From positions 558,001 through 622,000 of the forward strand of contig NZ_BNGS01000003.1 of the NCBI RefSeq assembly GCF_014905555.1: 64,000 nucleotides of DNA, in the 5' to 3' direction. The first letter of the stretch is position 1. Every line of letters starts with the position of its first letter. Made by a program: the position numbers and the translations under genes. The stretch is from Streptomyces sp. Y2F8-2. GTDB lineage: Bacteria > Actinomycetota > Actinomycetes > Streptomycetales > Streptomycetaceae. Positions 1 through 9,273 of this stretch are shown piece after piece. The notes under the pieces are model-generated. The model was not told the origin of the DNA. It saw nothing but the letters and a program-made list of their open reading frames with translations, and made no database searches.

Positions 1-399
1 CTCGGGCGCGAACAGGCCCTCGGCGGCGAGCGCCTTCTTGAGCTGTTCCAGCCGCGCGAGCAGCTCCCCGACGCCCACGGGCCGTATCTCGGCCGCCCGC
101 AGCGACAGCTGTCCCCTCGGGGCGTACCACTCGGGCTTGGCGAGGACGACCACACGGGCGCCCTCGCTCACGACGTCGGCCACGGAGTCGAACACCTGGC
201 GGTAGCAGGTGACGCCGACGGAGATGTCGTGCGACGGGTCGCGCAGCGTCAGGAAGACGACCCCGGCGCCGGGCCGCCGCGACAACTGCGTGATCTGCCC
301 CTCGACCCACACGGCCCCGAGCCGGTCGATCCACCCCCCGATGAGCCGCGACACCTCACCGACGGGCAGGGGGTTCTCCGCGGACGTGTTGACAGCCAT
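1..399 (-). CDS. xseA: Exodeoxyribonuclease VII large subunit, N-terminal part (runs off the left edge)
   Basis: The first 133 residues of XseA are present. They form the N-terminal OB-fold that binds single-stranded DNA, with the hallmarks [26 protein letters not shown] and FLTLRD. With the small subunit, the enzyme degrades single-stranded DNA to acid-soluble oligonucleotides in the cytoplasm. The catalytic C-terminal domain lies outside the window. The start [16 protein letters not shown] is chosen because the ATG lies 7 bases after a TACGCT box, which suggests a leaderless transcript. The gene is divergent from ispH, as in other Streptomyces. Identification is firm; only the truncation limits it. 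Confidence 0.93.
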   Translation of the reverse strand, partial: MAVNTSAENPLPVGEVSRLIGGWIDRLGAVWVEGQITQLSRRPGAGVVFLTLRDPSHDISVGVTCYRQVFDSVADVVSEGARVVVLAKPEWYAPRGQLSLRAAEIRPVGVGELLARLEQLKKALAAEGLFAPE

Positions 400-406
400 G
401 CGCCCG

Positions 407-412
407 AGCGTA
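407..412 (-). promoter_or_regulatory. Leaderless-type -10 box of xseA
   Basis: On the minus strand TACGCT is followed by 7 bases and the xseA ATG. The TANNNT-N6/7-start arrangement is the known layout for leaderless actinobacterial mRNAs. No convincing -35 hexamer is visible. Confidence 0.5.
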
Positions 413-485
413 GTGGCCGGGACCGACAACGCCGGTCGGCACAACCTCTCCCCATGGAGGCGATCTACGACTCCGGGCCCGGCCT

Positions 486-491
486 TACGAT
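486..491 (+). promoter_or_regulatory. Leaderless-type -10 box of ispH
   Basis: TACGAT is followed by 7 bases and the ATG at 499. The box overlaps an upstream in-frame ATG at 490, which argues for 499 as the true start. It is divergent from the xseA box, so the two promoters share one short intergenic region. Confidence 0.55.
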
Positions 492-498
492 GGATCGC

Positions 499-1494
499 AT
501 GACTGCTTCCTCTGGCCGCCGTGTCCTGCTCGCCGCCCCCCGGGGGTACTGCGCGGGCGTCGACCGTGCCGTGATCGCCGTCGAGAAGGCGCTCGAGCAG
601 TACGGGGCGCCGATCTACGTCCGCCACGAGATCGTCCACAACAAGTACGTCGTGCAGACCCTGGAGAAGAAGGGCGCGATCTTCGTGGAGCGGACGGAGG
701 AGGTGCCCCCCGGGAACATCGTCATGTTCTCCGCGCACGGCGTGGCACCCACCGTCCACGAGGAGGCCAGGCAGGGCCGGCTCGCCACCATCGACGCCAC
801 CTGCCCGCTGGTCACCAAGGTCCACAAGGAAGCGATCCGGTACGCCAACGAGGACTTCGACATCCTCCTGATCGGGCACGAGGGCCACGAAGAGGTCATC
901 GGCACGTCCGGCGAGGCCCCCGACCACATCCAGCTCGTCGACGGCCCCGAGGACGTCGCGCAGGTCGAGGTGCGCGACCCGTCGAAGGTCGTCTGGCTGT
1001 CCCAGACCACCCTCTCGGTCGACGAGACCATGGAGACGGTCGACGCGCTCAAGGAGAAGTTCCCCCAGCTGGTCTCCCCGCCCAGCGACGACATCTGCTA
1101 CGCCACCCAGAACCGCCAGCTCGCGGTGAAGCAGATGGGCGCCGAGGCGGACCTGGTGATCGTGGTCGGCTCCCGCAACTCCTCCAACTCCAAGCGGCTG
1201 GTCGAGGTCGCCAAGCTCGCGGGCGCGCGCGAGGCGTACCTGGTGGACTTCGCCGACGAGATCGACGAGTCCTGGCTTCAGGGTGTGTCGACGATCGGCG
1301 TGACGTCGGGTGCCTCCGTGCCGGAGGTGCTGGTGGAGCAGGTGCTCGAGTGGCTCGCGCAGCGCGGCTTCGAGGACGTCGAGATCGTCAAGGCGGCCGA
1401 GGAGTCCATCACCTTCTCGCTGCCCAAGGAACTCCGCCGTGACCTGCGCGAGGAGGCCGCGGAACTGGTGGCCGAGCGCACCGGCGAGAAGTAG
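499..1494 (+). CDS. ispH: 4-hydroxy-3-methylbut-2-enyl diphosphate reductase
   Basis: 331-residue IspH (LytB), the last enzyme of the MEP isoprenoid pathway. It reductively dehydroxylates HMBPP to IPP and DMAPP using a 4Fe-4S cluster. The three cluster cysteines are visible in family motifs: GYCAGVDRA near the N-terminus, [11 protein letters not shown] in the middle and [11 protein letters not shown] in the second half. The active-site stretches FSAHGVAP and [10 protein letters not shown] and the C-terminal [10 protein letters not shown] are also present. The frame stays open upstream to 229, but the family length and the leaderless -10 box support a start at 499. Substrate supply for carotenoid, hopanoid and quinone synthesis follows from the pathway. 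Confidence 0.96.
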   Translation: MTASSGRRVLLAAPRGYCAGVDRAVIAVEKALEQYGAPIYVRHEIVHNKYVVQTLEKKGAIFVERTEEVPPGNIVMFSAHGVAPTVHEEARQGRLATIDATCPLVTKVHKEAIRYANEDFDILLIGHEGHEEVIGTSGEAPDHIQLVDGPEDVAQVEVRDPSKVVWLSQTTLSVDETMETVDALKEKFPQLVSPPSDDICYATQNRQLAVKQMGAEADLVIVVGSRNSSNSKRLVEVAKLAGAREAYLVDFADEIDESWLQGVSTIGVTSGASVPEVLVEQVLEWLAQRGFEDVEIVKAAEESITFSLPKELRRDLREEAAELVAERTGEK

Positions 1495-1565
1495 CACCCG
1501 GCGGGAGCGACGGCGCGGGGAGGCCACGCGCCGGATGCCGTGGCGTGACTGTCGGCGCCACGACG

Positions 1566-1571
1566 TACCGT
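1566..1571 (+). promoter_or_regulatory. Leaderless-type -10 box of ppgK
   Basis: TACCGT, then 7 bases, then the ATG at 1579. Two in-frame GTG codons at 1570 and 1573 would overlap or abut the box and are therefore less likely starts. Confidence 0.5.
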
Positions 1572-1578
1572 GGTGCCC

Positions 1579-2325
1579 ATGCAGATCTTCGGCGTGGACA
1601 TCGGCGGATCCGGGATCAAGGGTGCTCCCGTGGACCTGGAGCGGGGCGAACTGGCTCAGGAGCGCTTCAAGGTGCTCACTCCTCACCCGGCGACGCCCGA
1701 CGCGGTCGCGGACGGGGTGAAGGAGGTCGTCGACCACTTCGGGTGGACCGGGCCGGTCGGCCTGACGTTCCCCGGAGTGGTCACGGACGGCGCCATGATC
1801 CGTACGGCGGCGAACGTCGACAAGAGCTGGGTCGACACGGACGCGCGCGCCCTGTTCGGCGAGCGTCTGGGCGGCCTCCCGGTGACCGTGGTGAACGACG
1901 CGGACGCGGCGGGCGTGGCCGAGATGCAGTTCGGCGCGGGCCGCGGCCGCAGGGGCACGGTCATCGTGCTGACGTTCGGTACGGGCATCGGCAGCGCCAT
2001 GTTCGTCGACGGCCTCCTCGTGCCGAACACGGAGCTGGGCCACCTGGAGCTGAACGGCCGCGACGCCGAGAAGCGCGCCTCCAGCAAGGCCAAGGACGAC
2101 AACGACCTGACCTGGGAGCACTGGGCCCGCCGTGTGCAGAAGTACCTCGCGCACGTGGAGATGCTGTTCTCGCCGGAGCTGTTCATCATCGGCGGCGGCG
2201 TCAGCCGCAAGTCCGAGAAGTTCCTGCCGTTCATCGAGGGCATCGAGGCGGAGATCGTCCCGGCCCGGCTGCAGAACAACGCGGGGATCGTGGGAGCGGC
2301 GATGAGGGCGGCGAAGCAGGGATAG
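1579..2325 (+). CDS. ppgK: Polyphosphate glucokinase (ROK family)
   Basis: 248 residues. It phosphorylates glucose using inorganic polyphosphate (and usually ATP) as donor, feeding glycolysis in the cytoplasm. The ROK/ASKHA fold begins with the phosphate-binding [12 protein letters not shown]. The catalytic aspartate lies in VVNDADAAG and the second phosphate loop in [19 protein letters not shown] carries the sugar-contacting residues, and the C-terminal [10 protein letters not shown] follows. The length is normal for actinobacterial PpgK. The gene has its own apparent leaderless promoter just downstream of ispH. The polyphosphate preference is assigned by family resemblance, not from a single decisive motif. 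Confidence 0.94.
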   Translation: MQIFGVDIGGSGIKGAPVDLERGELAQERFKVLTPHPATPDAVADGVKEVVDHFGWTGPVGLTFPGVVTDGAMIRTAANVDKSWVDTDARALFGERLGGLPVTVVNDADAAGVAEMQFGAGRGRRGTVIVLTFGTGIGSAMFVDGLLVPNTELGHLELNGRDAEKRASSKAKDDNDLTWEHWARRVQKYLAHVEMLFSPELFIIGGGVSRKSEKFLPFIEGIEAEIVPARLQNNAGIVGAAMRAAKQG

Positions 2326-2373
2326 CAGCAGGCACCGGTGCGGGACGCTCGGTGGTGCCGGCGTCCCGCGCCG

Positions 2374-3027
2374 TCAACCGCTCCGACGGCGCGCCGCCGC
2401 CCTGCGCCGCAGCATCCGCACCTTGCGCACGGTCGTGATGACGCCCGCGATCAGCGTGCCGCCGTACAGCCAGCCGGCCTGCGTGGCGAGCGCGGTGGCC
2501 AGCCCGATCAGGCGCCCGGCGACCCCGCCGTCGCTGTCGGCCACGACCAGCAGCCCGGCGGCGAACGCGATGGGCACGACCACCGGCGCGGTCACCAGGT
2601 CCCCGCGCCGCACCCACAGGGCGGTCAGCGCGGCCACCGGCAGGAACAGCACGCCGTAGACCGTGAGGGACGCCCCGAACAGCAGTTGGTCGAGGCACCC
2701 CAGCACCAGCATCACGGCGCCGCAGAAGAGTCCGCCGCCGAGCCCGGTGAGCCGGGGGCCGGGCAGCCGCCGTGCCGCCTGGTCGAGTGGGGGAGTGTTC
2801 CGCACCCGAGCCGCCGGGCGCCGCTGCGCACCGCTGGTGCCCTGGCCCGCCGGCCGTGCCCAGCCGGCCCCGTCGTCGGCCTCGGGCCGGCCGGGACCGC
2901 CGGGCCGGGGAGGCCGCGCGGCCGGGCCGGACCGTACGGGCGCGGCGGCGCTGCGCCGGCCCTGCGGGGGAAGGGGGGCACCGCGTCGCGGTCCGTGTTG
3001 CGGGGGTCGCGTCCTGTGTTGCTCCAC
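2374..3027 (-). CDS. DUF6542-type membrane protein
   Basis: 217 residues. The first ~95 are Arg/Pro/Gly-rich and probably disordered and cytoplasmic. Residues ~95-205 form four hydrophobic segments (starting around GGGLFCGAVMLVLGCL, GVLFLPVAALTALWV, PIAFAAGLLVVA and GLATALATQAGWLYGG), followed by a basic tail. The arrangement matches the DUF6542 family found between ppgK and ychF in Streptomyces; no biochemical function is known to me. The start is a GTG six bases after a TAAGTT box. The gene is convergent with ppgK and divergent from ychF. Confidence 0.75.
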   Translation of the reverse strand: MEQHRTRPPQHGPRRGAPLPPQGRRSAAAPVRSGPAARPPRPGGPGRPEADDGAGWARPAGQGTSGAQRRPAARVRNTPPLDQAARRLPGPRLTGLGGGLFCGAVMLVLGCLDQLLFGASLTVYGVLFLPVAALTALWVRRGDLVTAPVVVPIAFAAGLLVVADSDGGVAGRLIGLATALATQAGWLYGGTLIAGVITTVRKVRMLRRRAAARRRSG

Positions 3028-3033
3028 TGGACC

Positions 3034-3039
3034 AACTTA
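3034..3039 (-). promoter_or_regulatory. Leaderless-type -10 box of the DUF6542 gene
   Basis: TAAGTT on the minus strand, 6 bases before the GTG at 3027. Confidence 0.4.
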
Positions 3040-3225
3040 GGTCGGTTTATGTGCGGAATGGCGCATGACACACGCCGTTGGCGAGAGGTTGTCCAAGCGT
3101 TCGATGCGTCGCCGGAGCGCGGCCCGGTACGCCGTAGACTGGTGGATCGGCCCGCACACTCTCCTGACGGACCCGGGCCCGAAGCCCAGTCCAGTCCTCC
3201 AACCTCACGTACGGGAAGTCGCAAC

Positions 3226-4314
<1,089 letters not shown>

Positions 4315-4360
4315 CGGATTCGTTACCGTGCGCTAGGCGGTTCGTCAAGCGCGCAGATCA

Positions 4361-4394
4361 GAAGGGGCTGAGCTGTGGCGAGCTCAGCCCCTTC
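4361..4394. terminator. Bidirectional hairpin terminator between ychF and the Uma2 gene
   Basis: Perfect 14-base inverted repeat (GAAGGGGCTGAGCT with its complement) around a 6-base loop. It lies between two convergent genes and has no long T-run, as is usual in Streptomyces. Confidence 0.8.
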
Positions 4395-4405
4395 CGCGTT
4401 CCCCC

Positions 4406-4425
4406 TGCTGACTTGGTGCTGACTC
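4406..4425 (+). repeat. Left copy of an imperfect 20-base direct repeat flanking the Uma2 gene
   Basis: TGCTGACTTGGTGCTGACTC resembles the copy at 5103-5122 at 15 of 20 positions. Both are internally repetitive (TGCTGA twice). They may mark an old insertion, or simply be decayed coding ends. Confidence 0.35.
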
Positions 4426-5007
4426 CTAGTTGCTCGTCGGTGGCGTGAGCCTGTCGAGGTCCAGGCTGATCTCGAAAGGCACAGGGCGCTTCAGAGTGCC
4501 TCGGAAGATGCCGGCGGGCGCGTAGACGCCAGTCGGTTCGTCGAGTTCGTAGACGTGGACGACAGGGGCGCCGTCCTCGTCCTCGATGCACCAGTAGTGG
4601 GGGATGCCGGCCTCCGCGTACTTGCGCAGTTTGACCGTGCGGTCCCGGTGCGCGGACTCGGGTGAGACGACCTCGATGACGAGTCGCACCTCATCGGGCG
4701 TGAAGCAGGTGCGGTCGCCGTCGTATGCGGCCGTCGTCAAGAGCAGATCGGGCTCGGGCCGGTTTCGCTCGTCGAGCTTTATGGTCATCTCGCGGCCGAC
4801 CCTGACATCGCCGGGCGCCTGCTCCATGAGGGCGACGGTGAGCATGGTGACGAGGTGGCCGTGCCACCACCGCTGGGGCGACATCATGAAGACGAGAGCT
4901 CCGTCGATCAGCTCGGTGTGGCGGGGCGCCTCGGGGAGGCGGTCCAGGTCCTCCGCGAACCAGCCTTCCTCGCGCGGCGGGCGCATCCAGTCGGGCAGTG
5001 CGGTCAT
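4426..5007 (-). CDS. Uma2-family putative endonuclease (DUF820)
   Basis: 193 residues, a standard length. Uma2 proteins have a PD-(D/E)XK restriction-endonuclease-like fold and are widely multiplied in Streptomyces, Deinococcus and cyanobacteria; their role is not established. Visible core pieces are ELIDGALVFMMSPQRWWHG, the acidic PEPDLLL, the VIEVVSPES strand carrying the catalytic glutamate, and the following lysine in TVKLRKYAEAGIPHYW. The start is an ATG six bases after TACGGT (leaderless type). The gene stands alone, flanked by an imperfect 20-base direct repeat and the ychF hairpin, so it could have been inserted here. Confidence 0.85.
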   Translation of the reverse strand: MTALPDWMRPPREEGWFAEDLDRLPEAPRHTELIDGALVFMMSPQRWWHGHLVTMLTVALMEQAPGDVRVGREMTIKLDERNRPEPDLLLTTAAYDGDRTCFTPDEVRLVIEVVSPESAHRDRTVKLRKYAEAGIPHYWCIEDEDGAPVVHVYELDEPTGVYAPAGIFRGTLKRPVPFEISLDLDRLTPPTSN

Positions 5008-5013
5008 GGCTCA

Positions 5014-5019
5014 ACCGTA
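5014..5019 (-). promoter_or_regulatory. Leaderless-type -10 box of the Uma2 gene
   Basis: TACGGT on the minus strand, 6 bases before the ATG at 5007. Confidence 0.45.
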
Positions 5020-5102
5020 GCGATTCGACGAAGCGCGGGCCACGAGATCGTCACCGGGGGACTGCCCTTCCTGTCGTCCCGGAGTCCCAGGCCTGTCGCC
5101 GG

Positions 5103-5122
5103 TGCTGATTCTGTGCTGACCT
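5103..5122 (+). repeat. Right copy of the imperfect 20-base direct repeat flanking the Uma2 gene
   Basis: TGCTGATTCTGTGCTGACCT, in the same orientation as the copy at 4406-4425. Confidence 0.35.
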
Positions 5123-5165
5123 GGATCGTTCCGGGCTGCTCTTGCGAGAAATCGCATACCAATGA

Positions 5166-7472
5166 TCAGGTCTGCCACCCGGGCGGCTGATGCATCGGCA
5201 CCCGCCGGGGTGGGCCTGCCCTGCGGGCTCCGTCGCGCAGGGCGGCCCAGGTGGGGAGGAGGAGCAGGGCGAGGGCGGCGGTCCAGGCCACGATCGTCGC
5301 CGTGATCGAGGCCAACGCGGGTGAGGGAACCAGTTCGCAGGCGGGATGGCCGGTGCCCCAGCGCACGCAGGCGAAGTGGTCCCGTGCGGTGAACGCGGCC
5401 AGGGGGAGCAGCAGACCCGCGCCGAGGACGGCCAGAACCCCGTGCAGTGAGCGCAGTTCGTGGGCCCTGTTCCGCCAGGCGACGAAGAAGCCGACGGTGA
5501 GCTGCAGCAGCATCGCGACAGGCACGAAGTAGAGGGGCACCACCGCGCCGATCAACTGGATCGGCCACGGGAAGACCAGGGCACTGACGACATGAACCAC
5601 CCACAGTCCGAGCCCTGCGGCGGCACCGATCACAACGCCCTCCACCAACGCCCGCACGGGACGCAGAGGCGGCGGCACGAGGAGTGCCGCGGAGGCCTCC
5701 GGAGACGGGGGCCACAGCAGGAACCGTCCGGGTCCCGCGGCGGGTGCGTCACCACGCGCGCGCCCGAAGAGCCGTGCCCCGGACGTGGCGGCGAGCGGGA
5801 GCCCGACGGTGACCCCGACCAGCGCGAGGACTCCCAGCGCAGGTGCGGTCACGACGGTCGTGGAGAACACGAAACCGAGGTAGTCCAACGGCGTCGGCAA
5901 CAGGTTCAGCGGGCCTGGCAGGGGCAGCAGCCCGAAGCCGGGCGTCCCCGCGGCATAGGCCTGCCCGAGCCAGAAGCTCAGCAGCACCACACCGGTCGCG
6001 CAGCCGACGACGATCGGCACGAGCGGGCGCCGGGCGGCGAGCACGACCGGTGCCCACACCCGGGCGACCACCACGTTCCACCGTACGAACCCGTAGCCGA
6101 CGGCTCCGAGGAGCAGCCACCACGCCAGCTGCACCGGGAGCGAGTCGGCGACGCCGAGGGCGAGGGCCGTGCTGTGCCACTGGTCCCCGAACGTGCCGAC
6201 GACGAGACCGCAGCCCACGGCGAGCCCCATGCGGTGGGCGTTCGCCCACCTGGCGTGATGCAGATGCGCGGCCAGTGTCACACGCCAGATGCCAGCCGCC
6301 ACGCCACCGCCCAGCAGGACGGCGGGGACGATCGCGGTCAACGCGCTGCCGCGGTCGGCCAGACTGGTTGCCGCCTCGGTCCACTGCGCCACCTGCCAGT
6401 AGACGAGCGAGCAGCACAGGGCCAGCCCGAAGGCCTCCCATGGGGACACGTCGAACAGCAGCCTGGTGTCGCTCAGGGCGGCCAGCCGCTTCGCGGCGGA
6501 GGGATGCGTACGCAGGAACCGCGGCCGGCGGAGCGTGGCCGGCTCGATGCCGTGCTGTGCGGCGAGGAGGCGCCGCAACGAGTGGGCGCCGCGCGTCCAC
6601 ACGGCGACCCGGGCGTCCGCATACAGCTCGCGGCTGCGCAGTACGGCACTGCTGATGTGGGCGACCGTGACCGCCAGGGCGCACGGGGCCAAGGTGAACA
6701 GCAGTTGGTAGATCACACCTCCGGGCAACAGCACCCAGCTGACCAGCAGGGCGAAGGGTGCCGTGACGGCCGTCGGGATCGCGAACGCGACGACGAACAG
6801 CCGGTGGCAGATGAGGGTGAGGAAGGCGATGTCGACATCGCGGTTGCGCAGGTGCGCGAGTTCGTGCAGGACGATCGCGCGAAAGGCCTCAGGGTCGCGG
6901 CTGTGTAATCGCAGCAGTCCCTCGCCGAGCATCACATGGCGTCGGCCGAGGCGCCCGAAGGCGAGTCCGGTGGGGCGCGGGTCCCGCCAGTCGACGACGA
7001 AACGCACCCGGCACCGCAGCTCGGCGAGAGCCACCAGTTGCGTGAGCGTGCGCCGGACGTCCGGGTGCGCGTCGCCCCGCAGGGGCCGTAACCGACGTCG
7101 GCGGAGCCGGTAGGCGGGCAGCAACCAGTACGTGATGCCGACGGCCAGCCACAGGGCGGCGAGGGCAGCCAGCTCCAGCATGGTCTCACTGCCCAGGTCC
7201 GGCGGCGCGCAGCGGCGGGCGAACTCCGCGGGATCGGCGGCCGTCTCGGCGAAGTTCGCGGACGCGCATTCGAGGGACCTGGTCATGGAGCCGACGTCGC
7301 CGCCGAGCGCGAAGTACCTCGCCGTGCCGACCGCTCCGCCGATGGTCGTCGCCATCGCCACCGATGTGCTCAGAATGAGCAACGCGAACCGCAGGGACGT
7401 TCCGGACGGTAACCGGAACGGGTGCACCGCCACCGGGTTGCCGAACCCCGACCTGATCGGTCCCTCCGTCAC
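5166..7472 (-). CDS. M48-type membrane zinc metalloprotease with three TTA codons
   Basis: 768 residues if it starts at the GTG that overlaps the stop of the upstream gene (GTGA); the frame extends further upstream but there only shadows that gene. The zinc motif HELAH is at residues 203-207, and the third ligand is the glutamate of RELYADARV near residue 282, the M48/HtpX signature. Membrane segments precede the catalytic region (around residues 25-50 and 95-120). About ten more lie after it, so the protein is an unusually large polytopic M48 member. Leu codons 21, 128 and 189 are TTA (7410-7412, 7089-7091, 6906-6908), which predicts dependence on the bldA tRNA. Substrate unknown; turnover of envelope proteins during development is my inference. 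Confidence 0.85.
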   Translation of the reverse strand: MTEGPIRSGFGNPVAVHPFRLPSGTSLRFALLILSTSVAMATTIGGAVGTARYFALGGDVGSMTRSLECASANFAETAADPAEFARRCAPPDLGSETMLELAALAALWLAVGITYWLLPAYRLRRRRLRPLRGDAHPDVRRTLTQLVALAELRCRVRFVVDWRDPRPTGLAFGRLGRRHVMLGEGLLRLHSRDPEAFRAIVLHELAHLRNRDVDIAFLTLICHRLFVVAFAIPTAVTAPFALLVSWVLLPGGVIYQLLFTLAPCALAVTVAHISSAVLRSRELYADARVAVWTRGAHSLRRLLAAQHGIEPATLRRPRFLRTHPSAAKRLAALSDTRLLFDVSPWEAFGLALCCSLVYWQVAQWTEAATSLADRGSALTAIVPAVLLGGGVAAGIWRVTLAAHLHHARWANAHRMGLAVGCGLVVGTFGDQWHSTALALGVADSLPVQLAWWLLLGAVGYGFVRWNVVVARVWAPVVLAARRPLVPIVVGCATGVVLLSFWLGQAYAAGTPGFGLLPLPGPLNLLPTPLDYLGFVFSTTVVTAPALGVLALVGVTVGLPLAATSGARLFGRARGDAPAAGPGRFLLWPPSPEASAALLVPPPLRPVRALVEGVVIGAAAGLGLWVVHVVSALVFPWPIQLIGAVVPLYFVPVAMLLQLTVGFFVAWRNRAHELRSLHGVLAVLGAGLLLPLAAFTARDHFACVRWGTGHPACELVPSPALASITATIVAWTAALALLLLPTWAALRDGARRAGPPRRVPMHQPPGWQT

Positions 7473-8098
7473 GAGGGGCTGTCCTCCCCGTCCCGGCTGC
7501 CCCCGGTCAGTGCGTCGCCCCCCGAAGCCCCACCGCCCCGCCCGCCGACGACCGCGCCCAGGATGGCGTCGGCGAGGAGCTGTGCCTGGTCCGGCGGCAG
7601 GCCCAGTGCCACCCCCCGGTCGTAGGCGATGCGCTGCAGCAGCTGGAAGTCGGCGGGCCGGGCCTGCCCGCCGCCCAGTGCCACGGGCCGTACGGTGCCC
7701 GGCGCGGCGAACGGATTGTCCGCACCACCGGCCGAATCGGGGGCCGGACCACCGTCCGGGGCGCCGCCCGCATCGCCGTCCGTACCGTCGTCCGCCCGCG
7801 TCCTGCGCCTTCGCCACCAGCCTCGTCTGCGCTCCTCACGCATGACGTCGGTGGCGATGTTCCCGGCGACGGTCGCCGCGACCGGCAACGCGAACGCCGT
7901 CAGCGTGGAGACGACGATGGCCTCGATGCCGATGCCCAGCGGCTCGGGCCGTGCTTTCCGGGTCGTCCGGGCCGGGTTCTCGAAGTAGGCGTCGGCCGCC
8001 TCGTCGAAGAACGCCAGCTCATCCGGGGCCAACCGCCGTACGGCCTCCCGGGCCAGCTCCCGTGTCCGTGCCGTCTCGTCATGCTCGGAAGCACCCAC
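7469..8098 (-). CDS. Hypothetical protein with one central membrane segment, coupled to the M48 protease
   Basis: About 209 residues from the GTG at 8098, which has a G-rich stretch in ribosome-binding position; a TTG at 8170 is an alternative. The N-terminal part contains RELAREAVRRLAPDELAFF and a Tyr/Phe-rich helix. A hydrophobic stretch, AIVVSTLTAFALPVAATVA, follows, then a basic patch (EERRRGWWRRRRTR), a Gly/Asp-rich linker and a helical C-terminus around DFQLLQRIAYDRG. I do not recognise the family. Translational coupling to the M48 gene suggests a partner, adaptor or inhibitor of that protease. Confidence 0.65.
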   Translation of the reverse strand: MGASEHDETARTRELAREAVRRLAPDELAFFDEAADAYFENPARTTRKARPEPLGIGIEAIVVSTLTAFALPVAATVAGNIATDVMREERRRGWWRRRRTRADDGTDGDAGGAPDGGPAPDSAGGADNPFAAPGTVRPVALGGGQARPADFQLLQRIAYDRGVALGLPPDQAQLLADAILGAVVGGRGGGASGGDALTGGSRDGEDSPS

Positions 8099-8302
8099 CG
8101 GCGGGCCCCCGTCCCCCTGATCGCCAGTCCCGTCGGCTCGAGTATCCCGCTCAACTCGTGTCGCATACAAGGTGTTTGGAGTCGCGCGCCGCCGGGGTCT
8201 GCCGCACCCGGCGGAAGCGACTTGACGGCCGGGGCCGCCGACGGTTCGCCGACCGCCGCCCGGGGGAACGGCCGGCCCGTCACCGTAACCCCCGTCGCCG
8301 GG

Positions 8303-9085
8303 TCAGCCCTGGCGCGGGTTCGGCTTCAGCACGGCGAACACCGCCTGGCCCGGGTCCGCCAGCCAGGCGATGCGTCCGACGTCCGGCACGTCCGTGGCCG
8401 GCATGAGCACCGTCCCGCCGTTGCCCTGCACCGCCGCGACGGTGGCGTCGGCGTCGGCCACGGCGAAGTACGGCACCCAGCGCGTTTCCTCCCGCTCGTC
8501 CTGAAGCGGAGCCACGCCGCCGAAGGACCCCTCCTGCTGGTCGCCGTCCTTGATGCTGAGCACCTGGTAGGTCATGCCGGGCGCCTGCATCTCCTGCGAA
8601 CGCCAGCCGAACAGCGCGTTGTAGAAGCGGATTGCGGCTTCCGGGTCGCCCACGTGCAGTTCCACCCACACCAGCGTGTCGTCCTGCGACGTGATCTCCA
8701 GGCCCTTGGTCCGCCCGGGCTGCCACACGGCGAACCGCGCCCCCTGCGGATCGGTGAACTGGGCCATCCAGCCCTCGCCCATGACGTCCATGGGTTCGGC
8801 ACGCACACCACCCCCGCCGGCGACCACCTCGCGGGCGGTGGCCTGGATGTCGTCGCTCTGGAAGTACGTCGTCCAGGCCGACCCGGCCCCCTCCTCGGTC
8901 AGCGGCCCGAGGGCACCGACGGTCCTCCCGTCCTTCTGGAAGAACCCGTAGCCGCCCGCCTCCGGCCCCGCGGACACGAACTGCCACCCGAAGACGGCGC
9001 CGTAGAAGGCGGCAGCCGCGTCCGTGTCCGGGCTGCCGAGGTCGATCCAGTTGGGTGACCCGGTGCGGAAGTCGGTGCCGAGCAT
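8303..9085 (-). CDS. Two-domain VOC (glyoxalase/bleomycin-resistance fold) protein
   Basis: 260 residues made of two similar VOC domains. The first (residues ~1-125) begins NWIDLGSPDTDAAAAFYGAVFGW. The second (~130-258) begins VWVELHVGDPEAAIRFYNALFGW. VOC proteins bind a metal and act as lyases, isomerases, dioxygenases or drug-binding proteins, and the substrate cannot be read from sequence. A good ribosome-binding site (AGGAGG) lies 7-8 bases before the ATG. The gene stands downstream of the ECF sigma/partner pair on the same strand, with a 188-base gap in which I see no clear signal. Confidence 0.85.
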   Translation of the reverse strand: MLGTDFRTGSPNWIDLGSPDTDAAAAFYGAVFGWQFVSAGPEAGGYGFFQKDGRTVGALGPLTEEGAGSAWTTYFQSDDIQATAREVVAGGGGVRAEPMDVMGEGWMAQFTDPQGARFAVWQPGRTKGLEITSQDDTLVWVELHVGDPEAAIRFYNALFGWRSQEMQAPGMTYQVLSIKDGDQQEGSFGGVAPLQDEREETRWVPYFAVADADATVAAVQGNGGTVLMPATDVPDVGRIAWLADPGQAVFAVLKPNPRQG

Positions 9086-9273
9086 GTGTTTCCTCCTGCG
9101 CGTGCGGTGCGGAGATCCCCGCCACTATGCCGACCCCATGGACAGGGCTCGGCGCACCGGCTCAGCGGGCCCGTGGGTTTCACCCGGCGGCGGGAAGGAA
9201 ACCCCCGGTCGGTGCTCCCGGTTGAGCCATGTGGCAGCTCGGTCGGGCGGCGCCCGCCGCTTCCTCGGCTTCC

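Noticed and set aside
229..498. N-terminal extension of IspH
   Set aside because: It overlaps xseA on the other strand, has no family similarity, and the leaderless box places the start at 499.
2338..3225. N-terminal extension of YchF from the open frame starting at 2338
   Set aside because: The extension is Arg/Pro-rich, lies opposite the DUF6542 gene, and YchF proteins begin at MSLTIGIVGLP.
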